Below the pieces are notes generated by a model, which was given only the letters and a program-made list of their open reading frames with translations, did not search any database and was not told the DNA's origin. Below are positions 31,688-41,982 of a stretch of 64,000 nucleotides of DNA, one piece after another. The position numbers and the translations under genes were made by a program. Origin of the DNA: Maylandia zebra (lineage: Eukaryota > Chordata > Actinopteri > Cichliformes > Cichlidae); the NCBI RefSeq assembly GCF_041146795.1, contig NC_135172.1:12142137-12206136 (forward strand), written 5' to 3'. Numbering within the stretch: the stretch's first letter is position 1; the number at the start of each line of letters is the position of its first letter.

Positions 31688-33033
31688 TTACAAGCGGGAC
31701 AGACCATCAGCTAAAACATTTTCAGACCCCTTCTTATGGTGAATACTTAAGTTGTATTCCTGCAAAAACAGAGCCCAGCGCATAAGGCGCTGGTTATGAT
31801 TAAACATGCGAGTAAGGAACACAAGTGGGTTGTGGTCGGTGTACACAACAAGAGGTAACATGCTGGACCCCAGGTATACGTGAAAGTGCTGAAGAGCCAA
31901 CAACAAAGTCAGGGTCTCCTTTTCAATGGTGGAGTAGTTTAACTGATTTTTATTGAACTTGCGGGAAAAGTAACAAACGGGGTGGTTCAAACCCTGCAAG
32001 TCTTCTTGCAACAGCACTGCCCCAGCCCCGACAGCACTGGCATCAACCTCCAGTTTGAATGGTCGTGTCAAATCAGGTGCAGCTAACACAGGAGTGTGGC
32101 AGAGGAGGGCTTTCGCACTCTCAAAAGCATCTTGACACTCACTTGACCATATAAACTCAACTTTTGGGCTGAGTAGGTCAGTCAATGGCTTGACTACTGA
32201 GGAGAAATTTTTACAAAGGTTTCTGTAGTAGCCCACCATCCCTAGAAACCTACGCAACTCACGCCTGGTGGTAGGTGTGGGAAACTCTTTAATCACTGCC
32301 ACTTTGGCATCTATGGGCCGGACCTGTCCACGTCCCACCTCCCTGCCTAAGTACATCACTATAGCTTTGGCAAACTCACACTTAGCTAAGTTGAGAGTTA
32401 GAGTAGCTTGAGCCAAACGGTGAAATACCTGCTGTAACGTTTCCAAATGATCTTGCCATGTTTCAGTATAAATTACTAGATCATCTACGTAGGCACTGCA
32501 GTTGGACAGGCCACGGAGGACTTTATTTACCAGCCTCTGGAAGGTGGCAGGAGCGTTACACATGCTGAAAGCCATGACTGCGTATTGTAGAAAATCATCA
32601 GGTGTAACAAAGGCAGAGATGTTAGAGGCACGTTCAGTTAAAGGGACCTGCCAGTAACCATTAAGAAGATCTAATTTAGTGACATACTGAGCAGTCCAAT
32701 ACTGTCCACACAATCCTCAACTCTTGGGAGAGGATGTGAGTCAGCCACAGTCACAGAGTTCACCTTCCGGAAGTCTGTAATAAAACGGGGCGAGCCATCT
32801 GGCTTAGATTCCACTATACAAGGCGAGCTCCAGGGGCTTTGACTGGGCTTCGCTAAGCCATGTTGCAGCAGATAGTCAGCCTCCTGTTTCATGAGCAAGC
32901 GCTTATGGGGGCTGGCTCGATAAGGATGCTGCTTAATAGGTTTAGCTCCCTGGACATCAATATCATGCTCTAGCACCGTAGTGCAAGTTGGCACATCCCC
33001 GAATAAACAGGTGTATTCCTTAATCAAGAACAC
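31688..33033 (-). pseudogene. Gypsy pol, reverse transcriptase and RNase H (Gmr1-like order)
   Basis: Two overlapping frames, 32671-33033 and 31688-32713, differ by a small indel near 32695. The reverse transcriptase shows SPWSSPCIVESKPDGSPRF, KLDLLNGYWQVPL and the YVDD catalytic box in CSAYVDDLVIYTE. RNase H shows EVDASAVGAGAVL, YTDHNPL and ends in LADGLSRL followed by a stop. No integrase follows; a purine tract and the LTR come within 100 bases. In ordinary Gypsy elements integrase follows RNase H, so this matches the Gmr1 arrangement. Upstream it is cut off by a Rex1-type fragment at 33034. Confidence 0.85.
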
Positions 33034-33600
33034 AGAGACAGAATCAGAATCAGAATACTTTATTGATCCCTGGGGGAAATTATTTTTTGTTACAGTGCTC
33101 CATTTTAAACCAACATTAAGACAAGACAGACAATACGCTAACTAAGAATAGTACAATATATACATATATATACATACATACATACATAAGTCACTCATAA
33201 ATAAATATTTGGAAAAGAAACATGTGTAGTTGTAGCAGCAAACAGTGTGTTAAGTGGATGCGTTGTACAGGGAGATGGCCACAGGCAGGAATGATTTCCT
33301 GTGTCGTTCAGTGGTGCTTTTCGGTAATCTCAGTCTCTCACTGAACGAGCTCCTGTGACTGACCAACATGTCATGGAGTGGGTGGGAGGTGTTATCCAAC
33401 ATTGTCTTTATCTTGGACAGCATCCGCCTCTCCGACACCACCTTGAGGGAGTCCAGCTCCATCCCCACAACATTGCTGGCCTTACGGATTAGTTTATTGA
33501 GTCTGTTGGCATCTGCGACCCTCAGCCTGCTCCCCCAGCATGCAACAGCATAGAGGATCGCAGTTGCATGCTGGGGGAGCAGGCTGAGGGTCAGAGTCAG
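33034..33600 (-). mobile_element. Rex1-type LINE fragment with 5' foldback
   Basis: Minus-strand frame 33250-33639 contains AILYAVACWGSRLRVADANR, LIRKASNVVGMELDSLKVVS and FLPVAISLYNAST, the C-terminus of the same Rex1-type reverse transcriptase as at 43850-46090. The 3' UTR runs to an (AGAATC)n tail at about 33034-33055. At its 5' end the sequence 33563-33592 is a perfect inverted copy of 33517-33546. Confidence 0.8.
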
Positions 33601-33887
33601 GAGCTGTGATAAGAGGCCTGGTGGTGCCGACCTTTTCAATAAAAGGTGATCATCATGTCTGGCGATTATACCTCAGCAGAGACTTTGTTTGGTGAATGAC
33701 ACAGGTCAGAAATAATAGAAACAAACTTCTGAGTGACAGATGAGCAACCACACACAGCAGCGCCATCTTGTTACCAGTCAGGTGTGAAGAGCAGTTAGAC
33801 CAAAGGTTCATTCAAGACTTTTTATGTGAAGGGAAGGATTTTAAACTGGATTCTGGATTTATCAGAAAATCAGTTCAGCTCGATCTG
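33601..33887. other. No recognised feature
   Basis: Neither a domain nor a repeat family is recognised. It ends at the tRNA-Leu relic. Confidence 0.4.
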
Positions 33888-33970
33888 TTTCAGGATGGCT
33901 GAGTGGTCTAAGGTGCTGTGTTTAGTGCTCACTCTCCCCTGGAGGTGTGGGTTTGAATCCCACTCTTAGC
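33888..33970 (+). tRNA. tRNA-Leu-like relic
   Basis: Matches a tRNA-Leu in layout: A box GGCTGAGTGGTCTAAGG, a long variable arm CTCTCCCCTGGAGG, and B box GGTTTGAATCC. The anticodon loop reads TTTAGTG, giving anticodon TAG. The anticodon stem (CTGTG/CTCAC) and the acceptor stem are poorly paired, so it is probably a pseudogene or SINE head. Confidence 0.65.
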
Positions 33971-34024
33971 AGTTTCTGCTTCATTGTCTTTCTCGGTGTT
34001 CACATCTCCTCATTCCTGAAATGG

Positions 34025-34850
34025 TCTGCTCACATTCACGTCCAGTCCAAAAAGGCTAGGCAAGCGCCTGTACCGTCTCCGACAACTCAGGAAGTTAGCA
34101 GGTTTTTCCAGTGGTCCTCAGAACTTTCTATTCAGGCGCTGTGGAGAGCATCCTCACACAGAACATCACTTCCTGGTGTGGGAATAACTGTGTCCAGGAT
34201 TGAGAAGCAGAGTGATCCGTGCGTCAGAACGCTGCTGCGTTACAAATGCAAATACAGTATGATCCACAAATATAACTTCCCTACAGGACATTTACACCAG
34301 GAGATGTTGGTCCAGAGCATCTCAGATATTAAAGGACTGGTCCCATCCCAGTAACAAAATGTTTCGACTTCTGCAATCAGGCAGAAGGTTCCACACCATC
34401 GGGGCCAAAACAGACACTCGAGGAGGAGCTTCTCTCCTCAGGCCGTACGAGTCCTAAACCAGAACACGCCCCCACTCCCCTCATAGCATCAATAAGTGAC
34501 TGAAACAGGACCTTATATCAATCTGTTCACACTACCCTGGTCGCATTACTGTTTACACTTCTCTGGTCACTCAGTTGAATTACTCTGTTTATATTACTCT
34601 GCTCACTTGTTTACTTGCACAGCTCTGTCAATACGTTGCTGTGCTAATATGGCACAAGACACTTTAACACTCCATTTGCACAAAGTACATTTTCAGATTT
34701 TTGATTTAAAATTTCCAGACTTTTAAAATCTATTTACTTATTGTATATAATGTCTTTTTTTGTACAGTCAAAGGAGCAGTTCAGGAGACATTTCACTGTT
34801 TGTTTTGTAATTTAATGACTATGCATGTGACAAATAAAAAATCTTCAGTC
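34025..34850 (+). mobile_element. Rex1/L2-type LINE 3' fragment
   Basis: Frames with indels read KRLYRLRQLRKL, then DWSHPSNKMFRLLQSGRRFH, the C-terminal end of a Rex-type reverse transcriptase. It ends near GTGACAAATAAAAAATCTT at about 34825-34845. Confidence 0.65.
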
Positions 34851-35016
34851 TTGAACGTTATGCTCTCTCTTTCTAGGCCCTGCCAGTACTCTCGCTCCAG
34901 CATTTTGGATCAGCTGAAGGCTTTTGAGGGAGTTTTTATGACATCTGAAAATAGCAAATTACAGTTTCCCAGGACTTGCATGAACAGTTCAACAGCAAAG
35001 CCCCAAAAACCAAACA

Positions 35017-35064
35017 GGCTCATCAGGGATTTGAACCCAGGACCGCTTACACCCAAAGTGAAAA
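35017..35064 (-). pseudogene. tRNA-Pro fragment
   Basis: The minus strand carries the anticodon loop and T arm of a tRNA-Pro (CACTTTGGGTGTAAG, GGTTCAAATCCCTGATGAGCC) but no 5' half. It is about 1 kb from the fuller tRNA-Pro copy. Confidence 0.6.
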
Positions 35065-36040
35065 GGGAAAAGCTTCCTTAGGCATTTTCCAGGTCACAGC
35101 AGAGGTGTGCTTGCAGGCGGAGGAGGAGTGAGGTGCTGAGGCTGCTCCTGCTGCCCTCCAGCGAAGCCCAGGTGGCTGCTCTCAAACCTGCCCACAGCAA
35201 AGAGGAGCAGCTTCAATTACATGTTTCTTAGATTGTCACAAATAAGCTTTCGTCTAATTTTCAGATGATCACTTTTAATTTTAAATTAAGAACCAATTTA
35301 GGTGGGTTATTTAGAGCTTCCAATGAGGTGCATGTGTTTAGATCATGGCGGACAAAAAAAGAGTACCTGAAGAAAAACCCTGCAACATGGAGCATGCACC
35401 CACCTGCAATCAACACAGTGGCATGAGCATATAGTCATACAGATGAGCATGACAGCGTCAAGCTTCATAACCAGAAACCTTACACCACAAATTAAGTCAC
35501 ATTTTGACCCTAAAATCTGAATTTTGCAGTTAAAATCATCACATAATTTTCATCTGTAATATTTTATTTCACTTGGTACATAAGTTACATGTGTGCATAA
35601 TGCACTGAAAGAGATTCCTTCGTGGTACTGAAGTACTAATGTTTACTGATGTTTATTTTTGGCCCTTTTGTGTATCAGTAAAACTGATGTGCGTTCTTCC
35701 ACATGCATATTGTTAAAGTCGTGTGAGAGAGTTACACATTTATAATATATGATACATAACTGTGTATTGTAGTAGTTCTGTGTACAAGTTTGAATTGAAT
35801 TCTCTTATTTAATCTAAAATAAAACTCTGTGTTATCTTGAATAACAAATAATTACCTTAGAAAAACTTTTTGGAGAATTTAAATGGTAAACAATAAGAAC
35901 AAGGCCAACAACATCCTTCATATCAGATCTGTTAGCTGTCCCTGTATGAGGGACTATGGGAACATGTGTGCAGCTGCAGAGATTCTTTCAAATGGAGCCT
36001 AAACAGCATGTGGCAGCTGAGAGGCTCTATAGACAACACG
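35065..36040. other. AT-rich spacer, no gene recognised
   Basis: Nothing recognisable beyond scattered short AT-rich runs. Confidence 0.4.
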
Positions 36041-36113
36041 TGGGCTCGTCCAGGATTTGAACCCAGGACCTCTCACACCCAAAGTGAGAATCATACCCCT
36101 AGACCAACGAGCC
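36041..36113 (-). tRNA. tRNA-Pro (TGG) copy, CpG-decayed
   Basis: 73 bases on the minus strand from GGCTCGTTGGTCTAGGGG to ACGAGCCC, full cloverleaf length. Compared with the vertebrate tRNA-Pro(TGG) plan, the differences are all at CpG sites. In the anticodon stem CTCGC/GCGAG became CTCAC/GTGAG, which still pairs. In the T stem they leave G-T wobbles. No T-run terminator follows, so activity is doubtful. Confidence 0.75.
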
Positions 36114-36564
36114 ACACAAACAGTCCAGCAAGTCTTTTTTCACAAAGTCTCACATCAGAGCAACTAGATGAAGAAGAATGTGTGAAAGATTGTCTTGAAC
36201 GCTCAGAGAATCATCTGTTTGTGTGCTTGATTCTAGATTTTATTCTAGGATTAATTCAGTAGAGATTTATTGGACATACTATAAGGACACATTCTATTTA
36301 ACTTGAATTCTCAACAACAACAATGAGGGCTGGCCCTAAATAAATAAAGTTAAAATAAATCATATCATACTAACTGCTCTGTGTGTACTTTTTAAAAGAA
36401 TCTTCTATCATTTGAATATAGCAGACATGCTTTATAAAAGCCTAGTATATATTATTTTCTTTCTTCCCTTAAACTGAAAGAATTACAAGTATGTAACTAG
36501 TATAGCAAGTTGAGAGTCATACTGTACCAAAAGAAAACAAACCTCTTCTGCCAAAGAGGAGGAG
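36114..36564. other. AT-rich spacer, nothing recognised
   Basis: No open frame or repeat end recognised. Confidence 0.4.
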
Positions 36565-37498
36565 TGTAGAGATTAGAATATTATTTTACTGTTACTATTC
36601 ATAACATTATCATTACTGTTGCATTACGTATCATTTATCATTATCATTTCATTAGAGCATTTATTGAAACTGTTGATGTTACATTAAAGTTTGTATTTCA
36701 GGTGTGAGCATAATTACATAATAATCTTTCATTGCAGGTGCAACTGTAACCATGTTATCCATATTGCATTTTGTGCTAATTAAAGAGTTGAAGCTCGGTC
36801 AAGTTAATTAATGGTCTGAAGCTTCGGTCAGCGCGACGTCTGGCCGATCAATAGGAAGTTAAGGTGACCTGGAGCCATGAAAGAATTGCATACATGCTTA
36901 CAATACAATACACTACATATAACCTGTAAACAGAATAGAGGCCTGTGTGTGTTCAGCAGCCTGCTGCATTGGAGTTTGCCTAGTAACAGATGACTCGAAC
37001 GGAGTCAGGAAGTATACTTCTAAGATGTCTTTGTTTGTCGAGTGAGGTCATGCACTGAGGTCAAGACACATAGTCTGCCTGAACACACATACACAGTATA
37101 TAGACTTGTTTTGCTCGAAACTGCAAAGTTGTTTTACCTGCATACGTGACAGTTTAGTTCCACAAATAAGTGAAGTGCAGTAAGTGAAATAACAGGAAGC
37201 ATCTGGCGGTGGCGGAGGAACAGAGGAAGGAACTGTTCTTTTTTAGAATATGTCCAAGGTCGGAATTACTGGAACTGATGCATGTTTCTTATCTGCTTTG
37301 ACGCATGATGCTTGTCATCGACTATGTTATATATATGACTGCTCGTTTACTGTTCTGGGGAGATCGAGGCTGATGTTTTGCAGAGCTCATCTTTCCCACA
37401 CACGTGTGTGCTTTAATAAAATCATTGTTTTGACGCACAATGGACCTCCAGTCGTTTGTCTCTTACCTCAAATACGAAATCAGGACACTTCTTAAACA
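36565..37498 (+). repeat. Solo LTR, long relative of the 50.3 and 58.2 kb LTRs
   Basis: Starts TGTAGAGATTAGAATATTAT and ends CTTCTTAAACA. The first 40 bases and the stretch around CACGTGTGTGCTTTAATAAAATCATTG resemble the other two LTRs. There is a TATA-like GTATATAG at about 37097 and an AATAAA at about 37415. It is about 350 bases longer and has no matching target duplication, so its ends are less certain. Confidence 0.55.
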
Positions 37499-37646
37499 CT
37501 AATAAAAATATATAACATAATTCACAATCCACTTATGACACGTTTTATGAAGTGTCAAACTGAAAGAAAAGCGTGTTTTGTCATGGTATGTCATAACAAT
37601 AGCTGATGGGCTTCTATTCCTATAAAGCAGACTAGACAAAGAGAAA

Positions 37647-38268
37647 CCATCTGTCACGGTCCCCGTGTCTCTCTGGTTGGCCCACGCTCGCTACAGGTTT
37701 TGTTGTTGTTAGTTTTGGGTTTTTTTTGTCTCTCCTCCTCCTCTCTGCCTGGGTGGAGCTCATTACGGGCTCTCACTCTTGGCCCACGCACCCCTGTGGA
37801 TGGTGTCCACCTGCGGCTGATCCGGCTGATTTCCCCAGCTGCTATTTAAGGCAGTGGCACAGAGCAGCTCACCGCTGGAACGTCGAACCACCTGAGTTCG
37901 TGCTCGCGGCATATTCAAAGAAGAATCGCTTACACGTGTTTTATGTTGTGGAACTAACCTTGACCTTCTGTCTGTAGATTCTGGACCGAATTACCGGACC
38001 TGTCCAAGTGGGGCAGTGTGTGGAGTGTTGGAGCGAGTGCGGCTGAAGAGGAGTGCGTGTGTGCGGAGGAACGGTGGCGGTGACTGAGTGGAAGAGGAAG
38101 CGTGTGGATTCCCCCCCCCCCCCTTCTCTCCCTGGAGCCCTGGACCCCCTCCCAACTCACTGTACATATATTTTGCACTAAGGTGATCCCTATTGTAAAT
38201 AAATCCCCTTTTTGTTTCGTTGAAAGAACTGTCTGCGCGTGGGTCCGTTCAGTAGCCATGACACCATC
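37647..38268 (+). repeat. Solo LTR (Gypsy type) with 5-bp target duplication
   Basis: TGTCACGGTCCCCGT at 37652 to GTAGCCATGACA at 38263, 612 bases, flanked on both sides by CCATC. It has a TATA-like CTATTTAAGG at about 37842, a poly-C run at 38110-38122 and AATAAA at 38197. No internal coding region is present, so it formed by LTR-LTR recombination. Confidence 0.88.
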
Positions 38269-38375
38269 CATCCATCCATTCGCTTCAGCTTATCCTGTTC
38301 AGAGTCGCGGGGGCGCTGGAGCCTATCCCAGCTATCATAGGGTGAGAGGCGGGGTACACCCTGGACAGAAACACT
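38264..38375 (-). repeat. Common fish RTE-like 3' end with (GGAT)n tail
   Basis: (CCAT)n followed by GCTTATCCTGTTCAGAGTCG and GAGCCTATCCCAGCTATCAT is a widespread teleost dispersed repeat, probably the 3' end of an RTE-type LINE or its SINE. The solo LTR inserted exactly in its CCAT tail. Confidence 0.6.
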
Positions 38376-38639
38376 TTGTTGAAAACAAAAGTGAAAGGGC
38401 GACTCACATCTGACTGTGTTCCCGGTGGGTTGAGTCACTTTGTATATAAAGCATTTGCAGCATTTTTAAAAATCTATTGTTCCAAATTTCTCTGTTTTCT
38501 CAACTTTTTCTCAAGCTGAGCACTTGGTCCACTTTTACAAGCGATGGCAGCAGCAGCAGCCTTTTCCAGAGGTTTTAGTTTTAGTTTTATGTGCAATAAA
38601 CATTCATTGTGTCATTTATTAATTCATCCTTTTTTTATT

Positions 38640-38800
38640 TTCACTTTTTAAAAATCCACTACATGTTGTGTTGTGTTTAGTTGTGTTTAGTGCCGATGTG
38701 GGACAGTTTCCAATTCCATTGTACTATTGTACCAAATATGAATGTGCAATGACAATAACGAGTTATTCTTATCTTATCTTATCTTATCTTATATCTGATC
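38640..38800 (+). mobile_element. LINE 3' end with (ATCTT)n tail
   Basis: AATGTGCAATGACAATAACG followed by four to five ATCTT units is the same kind of terminus as the Rex1-type element ending at 46090. Confidence 0.6.
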
Positions 38801-39148
38801 TCAGATGCACTCCCTGATGTACCCACAGTGTCTGTGCATTTAGGATACACAGACAGCTAGTATAAATCCATGCACGCACATGCATATTCTGAATATAGTC
38901 TCTGTTTCGTTTTGTTCACTGTGGAAGGTCTTTCAAGGTCACAGTAGTTCATGTAAAAGAAGCTGATATTTTCATGTAAGCAGAACGTGACTTTTTGGAA
39001 TTCAAATGAAAGAGGTGCTTTGACTCAAAACATATTGCAGGCAGATTTTCATGCAACATCTCTTAAACTTAGAAAGTTCTCTTTGTACATTTCTTTACAA
39101 ATCTTTATTTCCTTAAATCCTTATTGATACTTTCTCATGTGTTTCAGA
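38801..39148. other. Upstream region of the 149-aa gene
   Basis: No coding sequence. It ends in a pyrimidine tract and AG at 39147-39148 (TTTCTCATGTGTTTCAG), so a 5' UTR exon probably lies further upstream, but none is recognised. Confidence 0.4.
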
Positions 39149-39972
39149 AACTTTGATGGCAGCGGCACAGTTGACCATGAGTGGTGTCACAACTACCGAA
39201 GGCTTAGTTAGGATTTTGCTGTGTCTGCTCCATCTTTCAAGTTCACTGATAAACAAGGGCGAACTGGTAAACTGACTGTTAACTTTCTTTTTGTTGTTGT
39301 TGTTTTAATAAAGAATGTAACTTTTAATTAACCACCTTTACCATTAAATCATGACCGTCCGATCACTGGTTAAGCTTTTCTCCTTACTTTTAAAATGCTC
39401 ATTTTGTCCCAGTTACATGTTTCGCACGCATGTTTGTTGACGTTCTTTCTGGTTTTGCAGGAGGAGCTGAAAGGAAACGTTGAAAAATTACAAAAGGAAA
39501 CAGCAAGAAGGAAGGTGAGTCTGTCAATGACATGGATGTTGACAGACTCCAAACAGAAAAACATGCTTTGCTATGACAACTAAAACAAAAAAACAATTTC
39601 CCATCATACAAAAGTCTGTTTGCACTCTTTACACTACATACTTTTGTATATTTTGTTACATTAATTTGGTTTATTTTTGTCCTCCAGGCTGAAAATAATT
39701 TAGACAAAGCCTATGTTCCTGCTGTCCTTGATGATGTTAAACGTCTCATGGATCCTTTGTACGAACTTTTGAAGTCAGTGAAACGTTTTACATCACTGCT
39801 TACACCAGTGCTGGATTTAATGGATGACCTACAGACTTTCGTGGGAGCCGGCAAGGAGTACATGAATAAGTCCTTTGAGACAACAGCTGCAGAAATCAAT
39901 CACAATGAAGAGAACCTACGCAGAGTTATGGCAACACTAACACAACTAGAAAAGAATAAAGATGAACTGTAG
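39149..39972 (+). CDS. Unrecognised small three-exon gene, 149 aa
   Basis: Exon 1 39149-39266 with ATG at 39156-39158 (37 codons), exon 2 39461-39514 (18 codons), exon 3 39688-39972 (94 codons and TAG). All three junctions are phase 0 with GT/AG borders. Exon 1 has a hydrophobic stretch (LVRILLCLLHLSSSLI) that could be a membrane or signal-anchor segment. Exon 2 is highly charged (EELKGNVEKLQKETARRK). Exon 3 has a leucine-rich middle (DVKRLMDPLYELLKSVKRF) and a coiled-coil-like end (ENLRRVMATLTQLEKNKDEL). AATAAA at 40229 could end the transcript. I do not recognise the family. Unlike its neighbours it shows no stop or frameshift. Exon 1 is the least certain part. Confidence 0.5.
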
Positions 39973-40323
39973 CATATTAGTCAGCGTCTGTCTCTGGTAA
40001 ATGTTCTGTGAAACATCTCTTTCATACTGCGCTGCTTCTAAATCAAAGCTAACTGTACACTTGATTTATAAACTTTGATGAGAAAAAAATCTTTTCTTTC
40101 TTTCTTTCTTTTCTTTGTTATATCAGGTCTAATGCGAACACAAAACACAAAGCTGAGATTTTCTCTGTTTAGAAATCACATTAAATCTGACAGTTGTTAA
40201 TGATTCATATGTAGAAACACTTTCATGTGAATAAAAACATTCAAACTGTTATTATTGCAAATTGTGACGTTTGTAAGAATAGAAGCGGTGGCTGATTGTT
40301 CTCTAGTGTTTGTGTGTGGATCA

Positions 40324-40965
40324 GTGTTGTTCAAGTTACTTGGAAAAAAGTAATTAGTTACTTATTACTGATTACTTCTCAAAAAATGTTATACCGTTAC
40401 ATTACTGATTACTTAATTTCAAAAGTAATTATTTACTTATTACTTAGTTACTTTTTGGTACACACCTGAATACTTAATAAAGCAATAGACCTTTCAGCCC
40501 AGTTCTATTTTTATGCATAATCCATCATATAAAAATTCAGTCAAATGGAAAAGTCTCTTTTTAAAAATTGTTTTATTATTTTTAATCTCTTAATTTTAGG
40601 GAAATCGCATCAAGCAAAAATGTAATTCTATACAACAGTTTTTAAAAAAAAACTATGTGAAAAAATCTATTTTCACCTGTTTAGCAGGAGTGGGGCCGGT
40701 GGTCATATCAGTGGGGGATCTGGTGGTTTCTCTGTGAATTTCCGTTCCCATGGTAGCGTGCTAGGTGCTTGTTCAGATTTGAAGTGTAATTTTTCGCAGA
40801 GTGTACAACGGACGCTAATGTTTTTGCCACTTTTTACAGAATAACACTTGAAGTAATATAAGTACTTCCACGCTTTTAACGCTGCATGGTCGTACTCTCT
40901 CCTGCACTCCATATTACCCATTGTTGATCTACGCACGTCTGCTGTTGCCACGTATATGAACACGC
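40324..40965 (-). mobile_element. hAT-type element with CAGTGTTG end, partial
   Basis: CAGTGTTGTTCAAGTTACTT and the AAGTAATTAGTTACTTATTA tracts that follow are a widespread fish hAT terminus. The minus-strand frame 40703-40963 holds a BED-finger-like start (AWKYLYYFKC, ISVRCTLCEKL). The right terminus is not found, so it was truncated or overrun by the next fragment. Confidence 0.6.
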
Positions 40966-41120
40966 ATGATCAGCACAGCGCACCAGGTAGAATCCAGTTT
41001 TCAGGCCCCTCTTCTGTGGAATCAGCTTCCAGTTTGGATTCAGGAGACAGACACTATCGCTACTGTTAGGTCTGCACTCGCAGGCTCCACTAGTTCAGAG
41101 ATTTATCACCATGAACGAAT
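40966..41120 (+). mobile_element. L2-type LINE C-terminal scrap
   Basis: FQAPLLWNQLPVWIQETDTI resembles the end of L2-type reverse transcriptases (see 27190-27672). The part after this is not recognised. Confidence 0.45.
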
Positions 41121-41299
41121 CAAGACGATCAGAGCTCGATCGGTTTTAAACTTGCAAGGGAAGTGTCGGATCCGGATCTTGGAGCTACAAGCTCCTCACA
41201 TGATCCCAGACAACTCCAAAAATCCAGCGTCCCCAAGCAGGCTTTTATTCAGTGACAATAGTTACACAAACACCCATGGTAAAACCCTATTGTAATAAT

Positions 41300-41810
41300 T
41301 TGTGATAAATAAAAGTAGAGTCTGGGGAATATTTGATGAAAGCTTATTGTGATTAATGCTGGGGTGAATTTCAAAGTTGATGTGACGTCTGTTTGAAGTT
41401 GGTGTGTTATGTGTGTGAATGTGTTACGTCAGCCAAGAAACGAGATTAGATTAGGACATTTGGATAGGGGATTTTATTCCCACATTGATTAGCAGGGTTG
41501 GACTCGGGCACCAGATAATTTAACTGTGGAATCGACAGTGGTGCTTTTAAATTTATTTAAATTATTTAGGACGGGGACGGTAATCCCTAGGAGCGCGGTT
41601 GCTCAGCGTGTGGCATCGACTCCTGATCACAGATGCGTGGTCAGGCCTGGCGGCGTCCAGTTAGCCCGAGTGGCGCCCGCGGGACTTCGGGAACCCATTA
41701 AAAACCAAGTGGTCAAGGACCACTTCTTTACCGTGCTGTTTGAGTAAAGAGCGGGCCTCAGGCGTGACCATTTCAACGTGGCTGACAGGTAAGCTTTAAG
41801 TAAAGCTTAA
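41300..41810. other. Target flank of the second L1, no gene recognised
   Basis: GC-rich patches at 41570-41720 without a recognised domain. It ends at the left target-site duplication at 41811. Confidence 0.4.
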
Positions 41811-41982
41811 AGTGGGATATTTAGGACTTCCGGTCAGCATGCGACCCGAATAGACGCAGGAACGAGCTGCTGTGGTGAACTTAACTCCGCTTTGACCAGT
41901 TTCACCCCTTCAACTGCCACCTTTAAGTCGCTTACACTCGTAACTACTTTTCTAGTGTTTTGAACACTTTTGACCCTTTCCA

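Noticed and set aside
33947..34354. 135-codon frame as a host gene
   Set aside because: It spans a tRNA-Leu relic and an out-of-frame Rex-type LINE piece.
37954..38438. Overlapping frames at 38.0-38.4 kb
   Set aside because: They lie within a solo LTR and an RTE-like tail; composition only.
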